From: CAZVEV01 sp964625865
Lineage (GTDB): Bacteria; Planctomycetota; Phycisphaerae; SM23-33
Assembly (NCBI GenBank): GCA_964625865.1
Contig: CAZVEV010000251.1
Location: 1 to 9,284 of the forward strand
Direction: 5' to 3'
Length of the DNA stretch: 9,284 nucleotides
The notes under the pieces are model-generated. The model ran no database searches and was not told the DNA's origin. It saw only the letters and a list, made by a program, of their open reading frames with translations. A program made the position numbers and the translations under genes. Shown piece by piece: positions 1 to 4,958 of this stretch; the stretch's first letter is position 1, and every line of letters starts with the position of its first letter.

Positions 1-1
1 C

Positions 2-946
2 CGCTGGAGCGAGCAGGGGGGGCGGAAGATTGTCCTGGTCGGCACGCGGGGGGAAGTGCCCCTCGTCCACAAGTCGCCCAAGAAGCCGCTCGTCCAGCCG
101 GTCAAGCCGGGCACGATCGTCCTGGGCCACAAGCTCTGGACGCGGCTGGAACTCGAGGTCGGCCAGACCGTGAAACTGTTCGGCCGAGAGTTCACCATCG
201 CCGAGTGCTACCCCGAGCGCGGCACGAAGGACGACAGCCGGGCGTGGCTGGCACTGGCCGAGGCGCAGGAGCTTCTGCACGCCAGGAAGCTGATCCCCGC
301 AAAGGACGTGATCAGCGCGATCTGGGCCCTGGAGTGCAAATGCGCGTGGCGCGACCTGGCGGCGGTGCGGCGCGAGATCGGTAAGATCCTGCCCGACACG
401 GTCATCAAGGAAGACGGGCCCAAGGCCCTCGCACGGGCCGAAGCCCGCGAGAAGGTCGCCCAGGACGGGCAGGCACGCGTGCGACGCGTCAAGCGAGAGG
501 GCGATGCGGAACTGAATCGCCAGGCCACCAGCCGGGCAAACGTCCAGGGGCAACTCGAGATCCTCGCCGCACTGGTCATTCCGCTGGCTATCCTGGGATG
601 CGTCGCCTCGGTGGGCCTGATGGCCCACAGCAGCTTCCGCAGGCGCCGCAGGGAGATCGGTATCCTCCGTGCGATCGGCGTGCGGGCGGGACAGATCGCC
701 GTTGTCTTTATCACTCGGGCCGTCTTGCTGGGCCTGCTAGGCGCGGCCGTCGGCTGCGTTGCGGGACTGATCGTCGGCTCGATGGTGGGTGAACCCGCCG
801 ACGCCGCCGTCCAGGGCGCCGGCGTCAACGCCCTGCTTTTGCTGATCGTCATGTTGGCCGCCCCGGCGCTGACGGCCCTGGCGACCGCCGTGCCGGCAAC
901 GCTGGCCGGACAGCAAGACCCCGCAAGCGTTCTCCAGGAGGAATGA
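2..946 (+). CDS. FtsX/MacB-type ABC transporter permease, 5'-truncated by the window edge
   Basis: The reading frame is open to the left edge of the window, so the true start lies outside; 314 residues are visible. The visible part has a mixed extracytoplasmic domain (about residues 1-180) ending in a charged, Ala/Arg/Glu-rich, probably helical stretch. Three hydrophobic segments follow, at about residues 185-207, 232-260 and 277-303. Between the first two is the cytoplasmic motif RRREIGILRAIG, the hallmark of the FtsX domain in MacB, LolC/E and FtsX. The C-terminus (DPASVLQEE) is also typical of the family. In this family a first transmembrane helix precedes the extracytoplasmic domain; it would be outside the window. 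The stop overlaps the start of the ATPase gene (ATGA), so the two are translationally coupled subunits of one transporter. Such systems act on lipoproteins, peptides or envelope stress rather than driving classical import. The substrate cannot be read from the sequence. Confidence 0.88.
   Translation, partial: RWSEQGGRKIVLVGTRGEVPLVHKSPKKPLVQPVKPGTIVLGHKLWTRLELEVGQTVKLFGREFTIAECYPERGTKDDSRAWLALAEAQELLHARKLIPAKDVISAIWALECKCAWRDLAAVRREIGKILPDTVIKEDGPKALARAEAREKVAQDGQARVRRVKREGDAELNRQATSRANVQGQLEILAALVIPLAILGCVASVGLMAHSSFRRRRREIGILRAIGVRAGQIAVVFITRAVLLGLLGAAVGCVAGLIVGSMVGEPADAAVQGAGVNALLLLIVMLAAPALTALATAVPATLAGQQDPASVLQEE
936..941 (+). promoter_or_regulatory. Shine-Dalgarno AGGAGG inside the permease 3' end
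   Basis: A perfect AGGAGG lies within the last codons of the permease gene. It is 1 nt from the ATG at 943 and 13 nt from the ATG at 955. Neither spacing is optimal, so the site supports translational coupling but does not decide the ATPase start. Confidence 0.6.
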
Positions 947-1614
947 GCCCGACCATGCTGAACGTCTCCCACGTGTCCAAACGATACACCCGCGGCCAGG
1001 CCGACGTGCAGGCACTCGACGACGTGTCGATCCACGTCGAGGCCGGCCAGTTTGTCACCGTCAAGGGCCCCAGCGGGTGCGGCAAAACGACGCTGCTGCT
1101 GGCGGCAGGCGGGCTGATGGCCCCCGACGAAGGCACGATCGAGATTGACGGCAGCGATCCGTACACGCTTGCGCCGGACCCGCGGGCGGCGTTCCGGGCG
1201 ACGAAGATCGGCTTCGTCTTCCAGCAGTTCTACCTCGTGCCCTACCTCAGCGTGCTGGACAACGTGCTGACGCCCTCGCTGGCCTGCCCGCGAGGCGACG
1301 CGGCCGACCGTGCGAAGCAGTTGGTGGACCGGTTCGGCCTGACCGAACGCGCCGACCACATGCCCGGCGAGTTGAGCACCGGCGAGCGTCAGCGGACGGC
1401 CCTGGCGCGAGCGATGCTCAACGAGCCCAAGCTCATCCTCGCCGATGAGCCGACGGGGAATCTCGACCAGGATAACGCCCACGGCGTGCTCGACGCACTG
1501 GCGGAGTTCGCCTCCGCCGGCGGGGCCGTCCTCCTGGTGACCCACGACGAGAAGGTCGCCCAATACGCCCACCGCACCATCCACATCGACCGAGGGCGAC
1601 TCTGCGCCGAGTGA
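943..1614 (+). CDS. ABC transporter ATP-binding protein, LolD/MacB family
   Basis: This is a 223-residue nucleotide-binding subunit partnering the upstream permease. All core motifs are present: Walker A GPSGCGKTT (42-50), Q-loop Q94 in FVFQQFYL, signature LSTGERQR (144-151), Walker B LILADEP (164-170), D-loop NLD (173-175) and switch His H201 in VTHD. Length and motif spacing match the LolD/MacB/FtsE group. The signature reads STGE where SGGE/SGGQ is commoner. The start is ambiguous. ATG at 943 overlaps the permease stop, but lies only 1 nt after the AGGAGG at 936-941. ATG at 955 lies 13 nt after it and gives MLNVSHVSKRY, a natural family N-terminus. I keep 943 because of the ATGA overlap, but 955 is equally plausible. 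The protein ends 56 bp before the convergent symporter gene, with no clear intrinsic terminator between them. Confidence 0.93.
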   Translation: MSPTMLNVSHVSKRYTRGQADVQALDDVSIHVEAGQFVTVKGPSGCGKTTLLLAAGGLMAPDEGTIEIDGSDPYTLAPDPRAAFRATKIGFVFQQFYLVPYLSVLDNVLTPSLACPRGDAADRAKQLVDRFGLTERADHMPGELSTGERQRTALARAMLNEPKLILADEPTGNLDQDNAHGVLDALAEFASAGGAVLLVTHDEKVAQYAHRTIHIDRGRLCAE

Positions 1615-1670
1615 CTCGCGCAGTTGAGAGGGGTGGCTCCGAGTGACCTATCGCCCCCCCACCGCATCGA

Positions 1671-3359
1671 CTAGTACAGCCAGAAGCTGAAGTAGATGTA
1701 CACGCCCGCGACGATCGAGAGGACCACCGCGGTCGCGATCACGTCGAATGCGTTCCAACTGGCGCGGTTTTCCTTCTTGAACTCCTCGTCGTGCACAGCG
1801 TAGGTCAGGCCGCTTATCGACGCCGGATCCTGGGCCTTGGTCATCAGCGAGACGACCAGGGCGGCAACAATGCTGATCGCGAACAGCCAACCCGTGGCGA
1901 ACAGGAAGTTGTACTGGCCCACAGTGACGACCCACTCGGGCCCGGTGACGAGTTCGGCCTTCACGAGCGTCTGAAGGGCAAGCTTGGCCATTCCAGCGCC
2001 AAAACCCACGAGCAGCCCGGCGACCGCGCCCTTGCCGTTAACCCGTTTGGACAGCAGGCCCAGCAGGAACACGGCTGTGATCGGCGGGGCAAGATAGCCC
2101 TGGACCTCCTGGAGGTACTTGTACAGCCCCCCGCCGGAGACCCACTTCATCACCGGGATCCACAGAATGCCCAACCCGACGATGACGCAGGTGGCAATCC
2201 GGCCGACGTGGACGAGCATCCGCTCGGATGCTTCCGGATGCAGCTTCTCGTAGATGTCGACCGTGTACATGGTTGACGCCGTCTTAAACCTCGTACTTAT
2301 CGAACTCATCCGGGGCGCGTCCAACCCGCCCAACACCAGCCCGCGCATGCCCTCCGGCAGGAGGGCCTTGACCATCAGCGGGAAGACCATGTCGCCCTTG
2401 AGCACTTCCTTGCCGTCCACCATCTCGGTGGGAATCGCGAGCAACCCCTTGCTGTGCAGCGCGTAGGCGATGATGCCCGGAATCATGAACAGGAACACGG
2501 GCGAGATCTTCAGGAACGAGCCCCACAGCGCGCCGCGGCGGGCGTTTCTCAGGTTCTTGGCCGCCAGGGTCCGCTGGACGATGTACTGGTCCGTACACCA
2601 GTACCAGATGCCCACGATCGGCGAGGCGATCAGGATGCCCAGCCAGGGGAAATTCGGATCGCTGTTGTCACGCCATAGGTGGAAGTTCTCCGTCGCGTTC
2701 CTGCAGGCGGCCTGCATTTCGCCCCAACTGCCGATCTTCTGCAGCCCGAAGTACGTGATGCAGATCGAGCCGGTAAGGAGGATCAGCGTCTGGGCCGTGT
2801 CCGTGTAGACCACCGCACGCAGGCCGCCGAAGATCGTGTAGATGCCCGTCAGGATGACCGTCGCGAACGCCCCCACCCAGAAGGCGTTGTCCGGCGTGCC
2901 GAACGTATCGGGAAGCAACGTCTGGAAGACCAGCGCGCCGGCGTAGACGGTCACCGAGACCTTCGTGAACACGTAGGCCACCAGCGAGATCACCGAGAGG
3001 ATCCACCGGGCGACAGAGTTGAAGCGCCGCTCGAGGAACTCCGGCATGGTGAACACGCCCGAGCGGTAGTAGAACGGGACGAAGATCCAGCCGAGCATGA
3101 GCAGGACCCAGGCGTGCAACTCCCAGTGCGCCATCGCCATGCCGTTCCGCGCACAGTTGCCCGCCAGCCCCACCACGTGCTCGGATCCGATGTTCGAGGC
3201 AAACAGCGAGGCCCCGATGATGAACCAGCCGATGTTCCGCCCGGCCAGGAAGTAGTCCTTCGCGGATTTCTGCCTCTTGGACGACCAGACCACCACGCCG
3301 GCGAGAATGGTGAAGTACACGCCGATCACGCACCAGTCGACCCACGTAAGCGTTTCCAT
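1671..3359 (-). CDS. Sodium:solute symporter, SGLT-like (SSS family)
   Basis: This 562-residue polytopic inner-membrane protein is expected to couple Na+ entry to uptake of a sugar or similar organic solute. Family-typical blocks are SLFASNIGSEHVVGLAG (51-67), TMPEFLERRF (104-113), GGLRAVVYTDTAQ (178-190) and WYWCTDQYIVQRTLA (252-266). A KLHPEASE block and multiple hydrophobic helices follow, consistent with the 13-14 helices of SGLT relatives. ATG at 3359 is chosen because GGAGA (complement of 3366-3370) sits 6 nt upstream and the N-terminus METLTWVDWCVIGVYF begins directly with the first helix. The frame stays open to 4772, but that extension is antisense to gldA. It is divergent from gldA, and a promoter and terminator-like hairpin lie in its leader. 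An oddity is that residues 347-361, inside a normally hydrophobic, highly conserved helix, contain four charged residues and rare codons. The substrate is not determinable; sugar is the likeliest class. Confidence 0.93.
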   Translation of the reverse strand: METLTWVDWCVIGVYFTILAGVVVWSSKRQKSAKDYFLAGRNIGWFIIGASLFASNIGSEHVVGLAGNCARNGMAMAHWELHAWVLLMLGWIFVPFYYRSGVFTMPEFLERRFNSVARWILSVISLVAYVFTKVSVTVYAGALVFQTLLPDTFGTPDNAFWVGAFATVILTGIYTIFGGLRAVVYTDTAQTLILLTGSICITYFGLQKIGSWGEMQAACRNATENFHLWRDNSDPNFPWLGILIASPIVGIWYWCTDQYIVQRTLAAKNLRNARRGALWGSFLKISPVFLFMIPGIIAYALHSKGLLAIPTEMVDGKEVLKGDMVFPLMVKALLPEGMRGLVLGGLDAPRMSSISTRFKTASTMYTVDIYEKLHPEASERMLVHVGRIATCVIVGLGILWIPVMKWVSGGGLYKYLQEVQGYLAPPITAVFLLGLLSKRVNGKGAVAGLLVGFGAGMAKLALQTLVKAELVTGPEWVVTVGQYNFLFATGWLFAISIVAALVVSLMTKAQDPASISGLTYAVHDEEFKKENRASWNAFDVIATAVVLSIVAGVYIYFSFWLY

Positions 3360-3370
3360 GCTGTCTCTCC

Positions 3371-3385
3371 GGCGCTGTCGGCGCC
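3371..3385 (-). promoter_or_regulatory. Small hairpin just upstream of the symporter ribosome binding site
   Basis: GGCGC and GCGCC (3381-3385 and 3371-3375) form a perfect 5-bp stem with a 5-nt loop. It directly abuts the GGAGA ribosome binding site at 3366-3370. In the mRNA it could influence access to the ribosome binding site or compete with the upstream terminator-like stem. No ligand-binding fold is recognised. Confidence 0.3.
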
Positions 3386-3387
3386 TG

Positions 3388-3430
3388 AAAAAGCCGGGGC
3401 CGATCGCGATGAGAGGCATCCGCGCGGCCC
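3388..3430 (-). terminator. Terminator-like hairpin in the symporter leader (possible attenuator)
   Basis: On the minus strand GGGCCG (3430-3425) pairs with CGGCCC (3402-3397). Inside it CGCGGATG pairs with CATCGCG around a CCTCT loop, with small bulges. The stem is followed by CGGC and then TTTTT (3392-3388). This resembles an intrinsic terminator, although the T-run is short and offset by 4 nt. It lies between the candidate promoter and the start codon rather than after a gene, so if real it would attenuate symporter expression. In GC-rich DNA some such stems arise by chance. Confidence 0.4.
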
Positions 3431-3456
3431 GATGTGCACACCAGGTAACGCCGCCG

Positions 3457-3485
3457 AGTCTAGCAGAAGCCCTCCCTGCTGTCGA
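3457..3485 (-). promoter_or_regulatory. Candidate sigma70-like promoter for the symporter gene
   Basis: Read on the minus strand, TCGACA (complement of 3480-3485, 5 of 6 matches to TTGACA) is followed by exactly 17 nt and then TAGACT (complement of 3457-3462, 4 of 6 matches to TATAAT). Transcription would begin near 3450, giving a leader of about 90 nt before the ATG at 3359. The leader contains the terminator-like hairpin. The assignment rests on box match and spacing only. Confidence 0.45.
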
Positions 3486-3494
3486 CCCGGGCAT

Positions 3495-3659
3495 GTAGGG
3501 CGTGCAACTCGTTGCACGCGGAATGGACGGAGCATGACACCGGACCGGTGCCGTGGGCTGCGGCGCAGCCGCAACCACGTCTTCACAATCCACAGCAGCG
3601 TGGTTGCTCCGCTGCGCTCCGCAGCCCACGGCACCCAGGCAACGAGTTGCACGCACTAC
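3495..3659. repeat. 165-bp nested palindromic element
   Basis: The outer arms are 3495-3514 and 3640-3659, complementary at 19 of 20 positions and sharing the core GCGTGCAACTCGTTG. Nested within them are inner arms, 3547-3579 and 3599-3635. These match perfectly over the 17-bp GGTGCCGTGGGCTGCGG block and again over the GCAACCACG block, with a few unpaired bases between, around a 19-nt loop (3580-3598). The left outer arm is itself palindromic: GCGTGCAA (3500-3507), loop CTCG, TTGCACGC (3512-3519). The architecture suggests a REP/BIME- or MITE-like element composed of more than one palindromic unit. It encodes nothing. It separates the symporter promoter from the gldA promoter region and could insulate or roadblock divergent transcription. 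Confidence 0.8.
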
Positions 3660-3664
3660 GATGG

Positions 3665-3696
3665 TTGACACCCGCGGCGGAATGGCGCACGATACG
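3665..3696 (+). promoter_or_regulatory. Weak candidate promoter for gldA
   Basis: A perfect TTGACA lies at 3665-3670, immediately after the palindromic element. The best -10-like sequence is GATACG at 3691-3696, with only 3 of 6 matches and a 20-nt spacer. The -35 is convincing by sequence but the -10 is not. It is placed 57 bp before the gldA start, which is a sensible distance. Confidence 0.25.
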
Positions 3697-3752
3697 TGCT
3701 GAAACGGCAGACAACTGACAGCGACTCCAGAGACCATGGGAGACCCAAGAGA

Positions 3753-4862
3753 ATGAACAAGGTACTGATCGCGCCGCGGAAATACGTGCAGGGCCCGGAC
3801 ACTATCAACCAGATCGGCGACTGCCTCAAGGTCCTCGGCTCCAAGCCGCTCCTGCTGTGGGATGACACGATCAAAGGCCTCCTGGGCCAGACCGTTCTCG
3901 ACTGTATCGCCGCAGCAGGCATCGAGGCGGTCGACGTGGCCTTCGCGGGCGACTCGACCCATGCCGAGGCCGCCCGGGTCGCCCAGATCGCCACCGACCA
4001 GGGCGCCGACATCGCGGTGGGCATCGGCGGGGGCAAGACGCTGGACACCGCCAAGGCCGCCGCACACCAGGCGGGCATCAAGATGGTCACCGTCCCCACC
4101 ATCGCCTCGAACGACTCGCCCACCAGTTCGTACACCGTCTGGTACGACGAGGAGGGCAACTGCATGGGCTTCGAGAGCTGGGGACGCAACCCCGACCTGG
4201 TGCTCGTCGACACGCAGGTGATCGCCAACGGGCCGGTCGACGCCTTCGTTGCGGGCATGGGCGACGCGCTGGGCACGTGGGTGGAAGCCGACGCCTGCAA
4301 CCAGTGCGGCGCGGGCAACCTTGCAGGCGGAGTCTCGACCGTCACGGCGTGGACGCTGGCCAAACTCGCCTACGACCTCCTGATGGAACACGGCGTGGCG
4401 GCCAAGCAGGCCGTCGAGGCCAACACCGTCAACGACGCGGTCGAGAAGGTCGTCGAGGCCAACGTGCTGCTCAGCGGGCTGGGCTTCGAGTCCGGCGGGG
4501 TGGCCACCGCCCACATGATCGCCAACTGCCTGCCCTCCTTCCCACAGTGCCACCACCTCATGCACGGCCACGAGGTCGGCTTCGGCGTGATCAGCCAACT
4601 GTGCCTGGACCCGAACTTCGACGCCGACGAGCGCAACGCGATCGTCGACTTCATGATAGCCGTCGGCCTGCCGGTCACGTTCGCCGACATCGGCCTGGAG
4701 GGCGCCACGCGCGAGCAGCTTCAGCCCATCGCCGACATCTGCGGCGGGGAAGGGTCGCTGTGCGTCAATCACCCGTTCGACGTGACCGCCGAGAGCATCC
4801 TCGACGCCATGTTCGCCGCCGACGCCCTGGGCACGAAACGCAAGAGTGGGGTCAGACCTTGA
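3753..4862 (+). CDS. gldA: Glycerol dehydrogenase (iron/zinc-containing alcohol dehydrogenase family)
   Basis: This 369-residue cytoplasmic NAD-dependent dehydrogenase is expected to interconvert glycerol and dihydroxyacetone. Similarity to GldA is clear along its length. The N-terminal APRKYVQGPDTINQIGDCL resembles the family opening, and IGGGKTLDTAK (91-101) is the dinucleotide-binding loop. PTIASNDSPTSSY (115-127) is also conserved. The metal ligands are all present: D171 in GMGDALGTW, H254 in ESGGVATAH and H271 in HGHEVGFG. Start ATG 3753 is chosen because GGGAGA (3738-3743) precedes it by 9 nt and the encoded N-terminus matches the family; an upstream in-frame start at 3696 adds 19 non-family residues. 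The last residues (SGVRP) and the TGA come from the left arm of an inverted repeat, replacing or appending to the native tail. It is divergent from the symporter. A related 1,2-diol or polyol substrate is possible. Confidence 0.9.
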   Translation: MNKVLIAPRKYVQGPDTINQIGDCLKVLGSKPLLLWDDTIKGLLGQTVLDCIAAAGIEAVDVAFAGDSTHAEAARVAQIATDQGADIAVGIGGGKTLDTAKAAAHQAGIKMVTVPTIASNDSPTSSYTVWYDEEGNCMGFESWGRNPDLVLVDTQVIANGPVDAFVAGMGDALGTWVEADACNQCGAGNLAGGVSTVTAWTLAKLAYDLLMEHGVAAKQAVEANTVNDAVEKVVEANVLLSGLGFESGGVATAHMIANCLPSFPQCHHLMHGHEVGFGVISQLCLDPNFDADERNAIVDFMIAVGLPVTFADIGLEGATREQLQPIADICGGEGSLCVNHPFDVTAESILDAMFAADALGTKRKSGVRP

Positions 4863-4958
4863 TTAGTGATTAGTGGCTACTCGCCACGAGGGTATTCTGA
4901 TCCCGGTGCCACTACCAATCCAAGAGCCACTAATCACTAATCAAGGTCTGACCCCACT
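4845..4958. repeat. Perfect 34-bp inverted repeat bridging two convergent gene ends (REP/MITE-like)
   Basis: Arms 4845-4878 and 4925-4958 are exact reverse complements over 34 bp, around a 46-bp centre. Each arm starts with AGTGGGGTCAGACCTTG and then carries two tandem GATTAGT heptamers and GGCT. The left arm contains the gldA stop (TGA 4860-4862); the right arm contains the stop of the convergent propeller gene (complement of 4941-4943). Both genes therefore end in codons for SGVRP. The RNA from either strand would fold into a long hairpin, possibly a bidirectional terminator, although no long T-run follows. GTGGC (4873-4877) can alternatively pair with GCCAC (4883-4887). A third partial copy at 9229-9251 shows this is a dispersed repeat. 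My recollection that similar GGGGTCAGACC palindromes accompany REP-associated tyrosine transposases is tentative; no transposase is in the window. Confidence 0.92.
4861..4874. repeat. Tandem GATTAGT heptamers in the repeat arm
   Basis: Two exact head-to-tail GATTAGT units lie at 4861-4867 and 4868-4874. They are mirrored in the right arm as ACTAATC units (4929-4942 region). The third copy of the arm has just one unit (9245-9251), so heptamer number varies between copies. Confidence 0.8.

Larger units (their letters stand above)
3360..3752. other. Divergent intergenic region between symporter and gldA
   Basis: This 393-bp stretch has no credible gene. From the symporter side it holds the ribosome binding site (3366-3370) and a small GGCGC/GCGCC hairpin at 3371-3385. 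A terminator-like hairpin with a T-run (3388-3430) and a sigma70-like promoter for the symporter (3457-3485) come next. A nested palindrome (3495-3659), a weak promoter candidate for gldA (3665-3696) and a GGGAGA ribosome binding site at 3738-3743 complete it. Open frames that cross the region on either strand have no recognisable protein content. Confidence 0.7.

Noticed and set aside
208..1584. Long minus-strand open frame opposite the ABC permease and ATPase
   Set aside because: It lies entirely antisense to two genes with intact motifs; low-complexity Arg/Ala/Ser-rich composition is typical of GC-rich shadow frames.
1615..1670. Terminator between the ATPase and symporter genes
   Set aside because: Only a weak GGTGG/CCACC pairing and a run of seven C are present; no stem with a T-run is visible on either strand.
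2277..2321. Frameshift pair or diversity-generating hypermutation as the cause of the odd symporter patch
   Set aside because: Other frames do not restore the family sequence. The changes are not confined to adenine-derived positions, and no reverse transcriptase or template repeat is visible.
2679..3668. Plus-strand open frame of 329 codons opposite the symporter 5' half
   Set aside because: It is Arg/Asp/His-rich with no domain signature, antisense to a clear membrane protein, and crosses the palindromic intergenic region.
3360..4772. N-terminal extension of the symporter frame, giving a 1033-residue protein
   Set aside because: The extension is antisense to gldA, has no family similarity and Arg/Gly/Asp-rich composition; a ribosome binding site and a family-like N-terminus mark the start at 3359.
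4277..4873. Plus-strand open frame inside gldA
   Set aside because: It is an out-of-frame shadow of gldA with Arg/Gly-rich composition.
4845..4958. Ordinary intrinsic terminator
   Set aside because: There is no T-run on either strand after the stem. Arm length, perfection and a further copy at 9229 point to a dispersed repeat, though it may still terminate transcription.
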